Source: an uncultured Chlorobiota bacterium
Lineage (GTDB): Bacteria; Bacteroidota; Kapaibacteriia; OLB7
Direction of reading: 5' to 3'
NCBI GenBank assembly: GCA_946481475.1
Contig: CAMLOB010000209.1
Location: 1-6,805 of the forward strand
DNA length: 6,805 nt
Positions 1 to 6,227 of the stretch are shown here, in pieces (within the stretch, counting starts at the first letter, position 1; every line of letters starts with the position of its first letter). The notes under the pieces are model-generated. The model saw only the letters and a list, made by a program, of their open reading frames with translations. It did not search any database and had not been told where the DNA came from. Position numbers and translations under genes: made by a program.

Positions 1-908
1 ATGATGTCCATCGTTGCCATCGCCAGTCCGGCACCGTTGACCATACAGCCGACGTTCCCGTCCAGCTTGATGTAGTTCAGATCGTGCTTCCCCGCTTCCA
101 CTTCCAGCGGATCCTCTTCCGACTCGTCACGCATCTCTTCAATATCCTTGTGGCGGTACAGAGCGTTGTCGTCGATCGAGACCTTCGAATCGACGGCGAT
201 GATCTCTCCGGCCGGAGTCATCACCATCGGATTGACCTCGACCAGCGAAGCGTCCAGCTCCAGGTAGGCGTTGTAGAGAGCGTCGATGAATTTCAGGAAG
301 CTCTTGAACGCGGCCCCTTCCAGTCCCAGACCGAACGCGAGGCGACGCGCCTGGAACGCCTGCAGACCGACATCGGGATCGACCGATTCCCTGATGATCT
401 TCTCCGGCGTCTCCTCGGCTACCTTCTCGATTTCAACTCCCCCCTCGGTCGAAACCATGATGATGTTGCGGCTCGTCGCCCTGTCCAGAAGAATCGAGCA
501 ATAGAACTCCTTCTCGATGTCCACTCCGTCGGCGATCAGGATCCGGTTGATGATCTTTCCTTCCGGACCGGTCTGAACCGTCACCAGTTTGTTTCCGATC
601 ATGCGTCGTGCGATCTCCCAGACCTCGTGCAGCGGATTCTCCTCTCCCTCGATCGGAAGCACCTTGACGCCCCGCAGCTCCTTCTCCTTGTAGGTGATCG
701 GCTCGTCGGTCTGCGGATCGTGGATCACCCCTTTGCCCCGTCCTCCCGCATGGATTTGCGCCTTGATGATCAGAAGGTTCGACCCTTCCTCGATTGCGTA
801 ATGGGCCGCTTCAACCGCGTCCTCGGCGTTGAAGACCACCCGCCCTTTCTGCACCGGAACTCCAAGACTGCCCAGCAGTTCCTTTGCCTGATGCTCGTGA
901 AGATTCAT
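1..908 (-). CDS. sucC: Succinyl-CoA synthetase (ADP-forming) beta subunit, C-terminus cut by window edge
   Basis: This is the beta subunit of succinyl-CoA synthetase, which with SucD interconverts succinyl-CoA and succinate while making ATP or GTP in the cytoplasmic TCA cycle. The first 302 codons are visible of a family length near 390, so roughly 90 C-terminal residues are missing. The start is clear because the protein opens with the family signature MNLHEHQAKELL. The ATP-grasp part shows KAQIHAGGRGKG (residues 49-60). Further on come STEGGVEIEKVAEETP (153-168), the metal-site region EVNP (N226) with VDSK (D240), and the active-site stretch DGNVGCMVNGAGLAMATMD (283-301). Compared with E. 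coli SucC as I recall it, about 18 extra residues sit after GGRGKG. The wording of residues 130-300 resembles Bacteroidota-type SucC. No good Shine-Dalgarno precedes the ATG. recQ lies 224 bp upstream on the same strand, so sucC probably has its own promoter. sucD might follow beyond the edge, but that cannot be seen. Confidence 0.96.
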   Translation of the reverse strand, partial: MNLHEHQAKELLGSLGVPVQKGRVVFNAEDAVEAAHYAIEEGSNLLIIKAQIHAGGRGKGVIHDPQTDEPITYKEKELRGVKVLPIEGEENPLHEVWEIARRMIGNKLVTVQTGPEGKIINRILIADGVDIEKEFYCSILLDRATSRNIIMVSTEGGVEIEKVAEETPEKIIRESVDPDVGLQAFQARRLAFGLGLEGAAFKSFLKFIDALYNAYLELDASLVEVNPMVMTPAGEIIAVDSKVSIDDNALYRHKDIEEMRDESEEDPLEVEAGKHDLNYIKLDGNVGCMVNGAGLAMATMDI

Positions 909-922
909 ATCAGTCTTTTCAG

Positions 923-950
923 TCTATAGTGATTGTGTGTTGACGATCAA
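923..950 (-). promoter_or_regulatory. Candidate sigma70-like promoter for sucC with an overlapping dyad
   Basis: On the minus strand a TTGATC box (950-945) is followed after 16 bp by TATAGA (928-923). Each matches the -35 and -10 consensus at 4 of 6 bases. A start about 7 bp further on would leave a leader of only about 8-10 nt before the sucC ATG, which would fit the missing Shine-Dalgarno. The -35 box lies inside a short inverted repeat, GTTGA-CGA-TCAAC (939-951), the size of a small operator half-site pair. All of this is pattern matching; the short leader makes it uncertain. Confidence 0.27.
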
Positions 951-1086
951 CCCGGGTTTCCTTTCTCCGCCGTGCGGGACCGGGGGGAGCCTGACGACGA
1001 GAGCCTAAAATAGCAAATCTTTTTTCCGGGAACACAGTGGAGCAAAAGACGTTACAGGGACGAATCGGGGAGACCGGGAATTCCGG

Positions 1087-1108
1087 AAAACGGATCTTCG
1101 GGGAAGAT
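1087..1108 (-). terminator. Weak terminator-like hairpin downstream of recQ
   Basis: About 25 bp past the recQ stop, the minus strand can form a 6-bp stem, ATCTTC with GAAGAT, around a CCC loop (1108-1094). A TTTT run follows 3 bases later (1090-1087). The stem is short and AT-rich and the U-run is brief, so it may not terminate well. A competing pairing of GGAAGA just upstream with TCTTCC is also possible. If it works, it would separate recQ transcription from sucC. Confidence 0.2.
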
Positions 1109-1132
1109 ATATCTCTTCTCTCTTCCGATAAA

Positions 1133-3880
1133 TCAACTCTCGGTAATCCGCTTCCGCACCCAGGCCGCGGCAATCCGAAGCTCGGGATAGCCGATCCCCC
1201 CGCCGGTCAGTGCCCGGAGTTCGCGGAGGGTGGCTCCGGGACGGTCGTTCAGTACCTCGGCAACGTTTTTCACTATCCCGTTCGGCACGAATCGCTCGAT
1301 CTCCTCCATCACTTCCAGTTTGATCAGCTCCTCGATATGCCCGCTGATCGTCGAGGGTTGCCGGGCCGTCTGCCGGGCGATCTCGTCGAGATCGTATCCC
1401 TGATTGATCAGCTCGTAGGTGTGGCGCAGACGGATCGGAAGGGCAAAGGCTTCCTCGCTCCCCTCAAGCTCGCTCCGGTACTCTTCCAGCACTTGCAGCA
1501 GCGACGTGCCGCAGATGTCGAAGTGTCCCTGGGTGTAGCCCTTCGTTCGCAACAGTTCCGATCGGTCGGAGGGGACGCGGTTGCTGATTCTGACCAGCAC
1601 AATGTCCGGACAGACCTCGTTCCGGGTGAATCCGTCCCGGTCGGCAATCGCATCCCTCTCGGTCCGAAGACGTTGCAACAGCTCGTAGTGAGCGGTCCGC
1701 TCGGTCTCTGGGGGGGGAGGGGCAAAGGGTTCGATGTGGATGTGCGCGATCCGTTCGCGTCCCGGATCGGTCAGCTTGATAACCGGTCGCGTATCGGCCG
1801 TGCTCCTGATCGCCCCCTCTCCCAGCAACCTGTCGGCGATCCTGGTCAGAACCGTTCGTTCCTCCCCCTTCAGGATACCGTACCGGGAATGATGATCCAG
1901 TCCGAAGGTGGCGATCGTCTTCGTCGAATTCCCCAGCAGAAAATCGATAACGGTCATTTTGCCGAAGCGTTCCCCAAGCGCGGCGACGGCGATCAGGATG
2001 TTCTCGCAGATTCTGCTTTCGTGCGGAGTGATGCCGGAGTTCGGTCCTGCGGCATGAACCGGCTTTGCCCCGGCCATCATATCCCGGCGACCGGTCACCG
2101 CCTCTTCCCACCGGCTTGCTTTTCCTGCCGCCGTTCCCCGTCCCCGTCCGGCACGACAGTTGTCGCAACGCCCGCACGGCTCCGGCAGCGGTTCGGCGCC
2201 GAAATATTCGAGAATGAAATCACGCCGGCAGGTGAGCGTTCGGGCGTAACGTTCGGTGGCGTCCAGTCGGGCAACGGCGCGCGATCTCTCCTTCTCGATC
2301 TTCTTCTCGTCGATCCGCAAGTTGCGTGAGGGGAGACGTTCGGCCGGGAACTTGATCCCTCCACGCGAGGTCGGCGGCGTGTAGATCAGCAGACGGGCCA
2401 TCGTCAGCCCCTTCATTCCCCGCTCGAAGTCTTCGCGCGACAGTTCGGATTTTGCCGCCACATCGTCCGGATTGAACATCATCTCCCGTCCGAGCGCTCC
2501 TCCGCCGATCGTTCGCAGAAGTCCCATCACCGTCTTCTTCCTGATCTCGTCACGGGTAAGATTATAGAAGCGTTTGATGTCATCGCTGCCGCCGGTGAAC
2601 CGGACGACGGCGAGGCGGTCGGAGCGGATCTGTTCGATGATGCCGTTCTTCTCCAGCAGGGAGAATGCCCCGTAAAGAGATGCCGGATGGATGCGGGCGC
2701 GGGCGGCGATCCGTTTTTCGTTCGGCACCAGAATGCCTTCGTAGCGACTGCCGATGCCGACCTGGACCGAATCCCAGAGAGCATTGTAAACGCTTTCGAG
2801 CGTCTCCCGTTCGGGAAAACCGTTCCGGATAAAAAACTCCTGTAACCCCCGGTCCCGCGCGCTCCAGAGCATGACGCAGCGGCTTGGTCTGCCGTCCCGT
2901 CCGGCTCGTCCCCCTTCCTGATAGTAAGCCTCGATCGAACCGGGCATGTCCATATGATAGACCCCCCGCACATCCGCCTTGTCGATTCCCATCCCGAAGG
3001 CGTTTGTCGCAACGATGACCCGCGCCTTCCCGGCGATGAATGCCTCCTGTGCGGCCCGTCTGTCCCCGTCCTCCAGTCCGGCGTGATAGATCGTCACCGG
3101 CAACCCTTCGGCGTGCAGAGCGGTTCCGGCATCCTCGACGTTCCGTCTGGTGCCGCAATAGACGATGCTGACGCCGTCGCTCTCCATGTCCTCCCGGATC
3201 AGGGTCCGCAACTCTTCTCCCTTGTCGCGAGGGGTGCGGACTTCCCACGAGAGATTCGGTCGGTCGAACCCCCGGACGAAACGGCGCAGTCGGCTCAGAC
3301 CGAGCTGGGCGATCACATCTTCCTGAACAAAGGGGGTGGCCGTCGCCGTCAGGGCGATCACCGGAGGACGTCCGACCCCATCGATCGCCTCGTTGAGTCG
3401 CAGATAGCTGGGGCGGAAATCGTGACCCCACTCGGAGATACAGTGGGCCTCGTCGACCGCAAAGAGAGAGACGTCGATCTCCTTCATCATCTCCAGAAAC
3501 CGGATGCTCTCGAATCGTTCCGGAGCGACGTACAGGAGCTTGTACTTGCCGTAGCGCAGATCGGTCAGCCGTTGCCGGACTTCGGCAAAGTCGATTGTCG
3601 AGTTGATCGTCGTGGCGCCGACTCCCCGCCGGTTCAGTGCGTCGACCTGATCTTTCATCAGGGCGATCAATGGTGAGACGACAATTGTGATACCGGGGAG
3701 CATCAGTCCGGGAATCTGATAACAGAGAGATTTCCCCCCGCCGGTCGGCATCACTACCAGCGTATCGCTGCCGGAAAGGACCGCGCGGATAATCTCCTCC
3801 TGTCCCGGGCGAAATTCGTCGTAACCGAAGTAGCGGCGGAGAAGCTCCTGCGGGGATGCTGTGATACTGGTTTGCGGCAT
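1133..3880 (-). CDS. recQ: ATP-dependent DNA helicase RecQ, long form with extra middle domain and C-terminal HTH
   Basis: This is a 3'-5' superfamily 2 DNA helicase for recombination and replication-fork repair. The 915 residues exceed the usual 600-730. Helicase motifs are intact: motif 0 FRPGQEE (23-29), Walker A TGGGKS (46-51), DEAH (143-146) with the RecQ aromatic loop through residue 159, TATA (178-181), motif V around 288-305, and motif VI QEGGRAGRDG (321-330). E. coli RecQ reaches its zinc cysteines about 55 residues later; here about 220 residues intervene, including a winged-helix-like stretch near 385-430. The zinc site is C551, C569, C572, C575. An RQC winged helix (about 620-715), a Pro-rich linker (about 720-724), an HRDC domain (about 728-803) and an HTH_40-like helix-turn-helix (about 815-912) follow. 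The frame stays open up to 4045, but I chose the ATG at 3880 because the added 55 residues are Pro-rich and unlike RecQ, and family homology begins right after it. No clear Shine-Dalgarno is visible. Confidence 0.95.
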   Translation of the reverse strand: MPQTSITASPQELLRRYFGYDEFRPGQEEIIRAVLSGSDTLVVMPTGGGKSLCYQIPGLMLPGITIVVSPLIALMKDQVDALNRRGVGATTINSTIDFAEVRQRLTDLRYGKYKLLYVAPERFESIRFLEMMKEIDVSLFAVDEAHCISEWGHDFRPSYLRLNEAIDGVGRPPVIALTATATPFVQEDVIAQLGLSRLRRFVRGFDRPNLSWEVRTPRDKGEELRTLIREDMESDGVSIVYCGTRRNVEDAGTALHAEGLPVTIYHAGLEDGDRRAAQEAFIAGKARVIVATNAFGMGIDKADVRGVYHMDMPGSIEAYYQEGGRAGRDGRPSRCVMLWSARDRGLQEFFIRNGFPERETLESVYNALWDSVQVGIGSRYEGILVPNEKRIAARARIHPASLYGAFSLLEKNGIIEQIRSDRLAVVRFTGGSDDIKRFYNLTRDEIRKKTVMGLLRTIGGGALGREMMFNPDDVAAKSELSREDFERGMKGLTMARLLIYTPPTSRGGIKFPAERLPSRNLRIDEKKIEKERSRAVARLDATERYARTLTCRRDFILEYFGAEPLPEPCGRCDNCRAGRGRGTAAGKASRWEEAVTGRRDMMAGAKPVHAAGPNSGITPHESRICENILIAVAALGERFGKMTVIDFLLGNSTKTIATFGLDHHSRYGILKGEERTVLTRIADRLLGEGAIRSTADTRPVIKLTDPGRERIAHIHIEPFAPPPPETERTAHYELLQRLRTERDAIADRDGFTRNEVCPDIVLVRISNRVPSDRSELLRTKGYTQGHFDICGTSLLQVLEEYRSELEGSEEAFALPIRLRHTYELINQGYDLDEIARQTARQPSTISGHIEELIKLEVMEEIERFVPNGIVKNVAEVLNDRPGATLRELRALTGGGIGYPELRIAAAWVRKRITES
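1710..1717. repeat. Homopolymeric G8/C8 tract inside recQ
   Basis: Eight consecutive G on the plus strand (C8 in the recQ coding sense) encode the Pro-rich linker between the RQC and HRDC domains, near residue 722. As read, the frame is intact. A gain or loss of one base would swap the HRDC and HTH domains for an unrelated tail of about 80-100 residues, ending at 1464 or 1408. Confidence 0.85.
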
Positions 3881-4160
3881 GTTCGTTATCAGATTTCGGG
3901 TGATCTGTTCCGGTGATGTTTTCAAAAGATAAGAAACAAGCGGAACGGGAAAAGGGGGGGCGGGAAAGAGTTTGCCAAAGGTCGGAATAGAAGGGAAAAT
4001 ACGGGGTTGAATGTGTAGATTCGGGGGGCTTCCGTCAACGATCATTCTCCTTATCGGCTATCGAATCGATGCAGATCCTTTCGGCAACAAGTTCTCCGGC
4101 GCTTCGCCCACATCAACGGCTTCGCCATACGGCGGCTCCTGTGCCGGAGAGAGGAATCGA
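3881..4160. promoter_or_regulatory. Divergent spacer between recQ and the GT-C-like gene
   Basis: The 280 bp between the two divergent starts must hold the promoters for both genes, but I see no box pair convincing enough to place. On the recQ side there is a G7 run (3954-3960) and a TATCTTTTG string (minus strand, about 3933-3925). The latter only loosely resembles the Bacteroidota -7 element TAnnTTTG, and no properly spaced partner is seen. The right-hand 60 bp are GC-rich and strongly self-complementary and are listed separately. Both neighbouring reading frames stay open into this region, but the added residues look non-coding. Confidence 0.5.
4093..4156 (+). promoter_or_regulatory. Leader hairpin abutting the ribosome binding site of the GT-C-like gene
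   Basis: TCTCCGGCGC (4093-4102) can pair with GTGCCGGAGA (4141-4150): ten pairs with one G-U. The 38-nt loop holds a smaller hairpin, CGCC-ATAC-GGCG (4123-4134), and a second copy of GCTTCGCC (4101-4108 and 4119-4126). The 3' arm runs into the only fair Shine-Dalgarno among the genes here, GGAGAGAGGAA (4146-4156), 4 nt before the ATG at 4161. The fold could therefore partly mask ribosome entry. It matches no riboswitch or T-box I know. Whether it acts as a regulator is inference. Confidence 0.4.
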
Positions 4161-5546
4161 ATGAATAGACGTTTGAACAACCGTTCCCTTCACCTTGCGG
4201 TTATTGCCGGGACGGTTCTCCTTACCAGGCTGCCCTTCATCTTTTCCGGTTACGGCATCGATGGCGATGCCTGGCGGGTGGCCGATGCCGCCTTCCGGAT
4301 CGCGGAGACCGGCAGCTATGTCGCCTCGCGACTGCCCGGTTATCCTCTGTATGAATATCTGGCCGCGCTGCTGTATCCTCTCGGAGCGGTTGCATTGAAT
4401 ACGGTTTCGGCTCTGATGAGTCTTGCTGCCGTGCTCTTCTTCGCGTCGATTCTTCGCCGCCTCGGTTGTCGCGACGTTCTTCTCCCCTCGATCGCCTTTG
4501 CCCTGACGCCTGCCTTCCATATCAACAGCGTTTCGGCGATGGATTTTTCGGTGGGACTGGCGTTGATGCTGGGAAGTCTTTACTGCACGCTCGACCGGCG
4601 ATACCTTCTTGCCGGTCTGCTGCTCGGGATGGCGGTGGGGAGTCGTATGACCTGGGGGGCGATGCTTCTGCCGCTGATGATTCTCGCCTTTGCGGAAGAG
4701 AACGGTTTCCGGAGAAGGCATTTTATTCTTCCCCTTGCAACGCTGATCGTCGGGGGACTCTGGTACCTGCCTCCTCTTTTTACCTACGGGTGGGAGTTCT
4801 TCTCCTTTGCCGATATGTTCCCCCCGCTGATCTACGCCCTCTACCTGCCGACGGTCGGATTCTGGGGAACGATCGGAGTGGTTGCTCTCTCGACCCTCGT
4901 TCTCCTTCGGGTTCTTGCCGGAAAGAACGTTCCGGCGGAACGTTCGCTGTCGCTCGATTTTTCGGTCGGATCAGTCGGTAGGGACCGGGGCGTTCCGATC
5001 GCCTCGGGAGTTGCGGTTCTTCTCTATCTGATCGCCTTTATCCGTCTGCCGCACGATGCAAGCTATCTCCTGCCGACTCTCCCCTTTGTGCTGATCCTCC
5101 TTGCGGCCTGGCTGGGACGGCGTCGGTTTCTTCTTCTATGCATTGCTCTGTCGATCTCCCCCTTCTTCCTGTTTGTCGATAACCATGGGGCTTCCGTTGC
5201 CGGACCGATCCTTCACGATCATTATGAACGGGAGGAACGACTCGACTATGTGGAGCGGGTGCTGGAGACGACCGAACGACTGGAAGGACGGAATCTGGTG
5301 GTGACCGGCGACTGGTTCTATCCGATAGAAGTGTTGCGTCGTGAGCGTCGGGGAGGGGAGAGGGGGGAGTCGGGTGATGCGGAGTTTATCGCATTTCCGG
5401 ATTCGGTCGAGACGGCGGCATATCGGGAGAGAGGATATGAAATCCGCTATCTGCCCGATCAGGAGCGCCATATCTTCAGAGCCTACGGGTACAGACTGAG
5501 TGACCTCGGCGGAAGACCTCTGCCGGTCGATTCGTTTGATCACTGA
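4161..5546 (+). CDS. Polytopic membrane protein, putative GT-C-fold glycosyltransferase
   Basis: This is a 461-residue inner-membrane protein with about 9-11 hydrophobic segments between residues 11 and 338 and a soluble tail of about 120 residues. The first segment is followed by a loop, SGYGIDGDAWRVADAAFRIA (29-48), with acidic residues D34 and D36, then SRLPGYPLYEYLAALL (56-71). An acidic residue early in the first external loop followed by a PGYPLY-type motif recalls GT-C enzymes such as the PMT/ArnT group and DUF2723 proteins, which use polyprenyl-phosphate sugars. RLPHDASYLLPTLPF (295-309) resembles their late helix motif. The tail contains LVVTGDWFYPIEVL (379-392) and may be a small alpha/beta domain. 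The ATG at 4161 is chosen for its Shine-Dalgarno (AGAGGAA) and because the first membrane helix follows directly; a start at 4011 would add an odd 50-residue leader. The gene ends inside the convergent DUF1232 gene. The substrate is unknown, and a non-enzymatic membrane protein remains possible. Confidence 0.82.
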   Translation: MNRRLNNRSLHLAVIAGTVLLTRLPFIFSGYGIDGDAWRVADAAFRIAETGSYVASRLPGYPLYEYLAALLYPLGAVALNTVSALMSLAAVLFFASILRRLGCRDVLLPSIAFALTPAFHINSVSAMDFSVGLALMLGSLYCTLDRRYLLAGLLLGMAVGSRMTWGAMLLPLMILAFAEENGFRRRHFILPLATLIVGGLWYLPPLFTYGWEFFSFADMFPPLIYALYLPTVGFWGTIGVVALSTLVLLRVLAGKNVPAERSLSLDFSVGSVGRDRGVPIASGVAVLLYLIAFIRLPHDASYLLPTLPFVLILLAAWLGRRRFLLLCIALSISPFFLFVDNHGASVAGPILHDHYEREERLDYVERVLETTERLEGRNLVVTGDWFYPIEVLRRERRGGERGESGDAEFIAFPDSVETAAYRERGYEIRYLPDQERHIFRAYGYRLSDLGGRPLPVDSFDH

Positions 5547-5821
5547 CGTCGTTTCTTCTCTTCGGCATACTTCCCCATCTCCCTGTAAAACCACGCCGTC
5601 AGAAGTCCAAGTGCTCCGATGTCGTCGAGCCAGCCGATGAAGGGGAGGAAGAGTTCCGGTATCGCATCGACCGGGGAGAGGATGTAGGCGACCAGCAGAA
5701 GCATTACTCCCTTGCGCCAGAGAATGACTTCCGGATCGCGAAGGTAGCGCGGAAAGATGCGGAGTCGCCCGATGATCGAAAGCTTGCCGCCGATGCCTGT
5801 TGCCGGTGATCCTTTCTTCAT
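5540..5821 (-). CDS. Small DUF1232 (YkvA-like) membrane protein
   Basis: This protein of 93 residues has a single DUF1232 domain. The core is the helix KGVMLLLVAYILSPVDAIPE (37-56), followed by a second hydrophobic stretch through GWLDDIGALGLLTAWF (63-78). The paired signatures SPVDxIPE and GxLDDIG are the hallmark of the family, whose role is unknown. The N-terminal 30 residues are basic, and the C-terminus is a charged tail rich in Lys and Arg, which suggests cytoplasmic ends. The length is normal for a minimal member. Only a weak AGG lies ahead of the ATG. The last 7 bp overlap the end of the membrane protein gene on the other strand, so the two transcripts are antisense to each other at their 3' ends, and no terminator hairpin is visible between them. 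Confidence 0.9.
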   Translation of the reverse strand: MKKGSPATGIGGKLSIIGRLRIFPRYLRDPEVILWRKGVMLLLVAYILSPVDAIPELFLPFIGWLDDIGALGLLTAWFYREMGKYAEEKKRRQ

Positions 5822-5870
5822 GATGTGCCTGTTATCTGTGTGGTGTTTGTTTGTGTGGGGGGGAGGAGGT

Positions 5871-6124
5871 AGCAGTCAGCAATGAGCAATCAGCTATGAG
5901 CCGTGAGCAATCAGCAATGAGTAGACTCTGGACTCTTAACCATTCCACTATTCAACGACTCCCGACCAGTAATCAGCAATGAGCAATCAGCAATGAGCCG
6001 TGAGCAGTCAGAAGACTCCCGACTCTTAACTATTCAACGACTCTCAACCATTCAACCACTCCCGACCCTCGACTCTTGACTCCCGACTCTTAACCATCCA
6101 ACTATTGAACCATCAACGACTCCC
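5871..6124. repeat. Word-tiled intergenic repeat array (two heptamers and one octamer, A-B-A-B)
   Basis: These 254 bp are made almost wholly of three short words. Block A1 (5871-5919) is seven heptamers of consensus AGCAATS in perfect 7-bp phase. Block B1 (5924-5967) mixes heptamers GACTCYY with octamers AACYATTC. Block A2 (5968-6009) is six more AGCAATS heptamers, and block B2 (6014-6124) is a longer GACTCYY/AACYATTC mix. The linkers AGTA (5920-5923) and AGAA (6010-6013) join A to B, and short AAC pieces join octamers back to heptamers. A1-B1 and A2-B2 are imperfect copies about 90-97 bp apart. There is no long open frame, no spacer structure as in CRISPR and no transposase. The heptamer style recalls the short tandemly repeated (STRR) sequences of cyanobacteria. 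Function and origin are unknown. The rest of the 5822-6227 gap holds a G7 run (5857-5863), a small AACC-GAAA-GGTT hairpin (6128-6139) and a palindromic TTCCCCGGGAA (6151-6161). Confidence 0.9.
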
Positions 6125-6163
6125 TGTAACCGAAAGGTTCCCGATGGTTTTTCCCCGGGAAGC

Positions 6164-6192
6164 TTGAATGGCACGGGTTGGCACCCTATTTT
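6164..6192 (+). promoter_or_regulatory. Candidate promoter for the secreted-protein gene
   Basis: TTGAAT (6164-6169) and TATTTT (6187-6192) are separated by 17 bp, each matching 4 of 6 consensus bases. A start near 6199 would give a leader of about 29 nt before the ATG at 6228. It is the only well-spaced pair between the repeat array and the gene, but both boxes are mediocre. Confidence 0.28.
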
Positions 6193-6227
6193 CCTGCCGA
6201 GTTCGTTTGTGCCCTGCATGTGATGTG

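Noticed and set aside
84..929. Long plus-strand open frame of 281 codons across the sucC region
   Set aside because: It lies antisense to an unmistakable sucC; its translation is rich in Arg, Asp and His with no recognisable domain, as expected from the complement of a GC-rich gene.
1037..2329. Plus-strand open frame of 430 codons opposite recQ
   Set aside because: It mirrors the RQC, HRDC and HTH coding region of recQ, which is clearly real, and shows no family features.
3881..4045. Upstream start extending RecQ by 55 residues
   Set aside because: The extension is Pro-rich and low in homology-like content, covers the divergent promoter region, and RecQ similarity begins just after the ATG at 3880.
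4011..4160. Upstream ATG extending the membrane protein by 50 residues
   Set aside because: It has no ribosome binding site, whereas the ATG at 4161 has one and is followed directly by the first membrane helix.
5871..6124. CRISPR array
   Set aside because: The units are 7-8 bp and contiguous; there are no 25-40 bp repeats separated by unique spacers and no cas genes.
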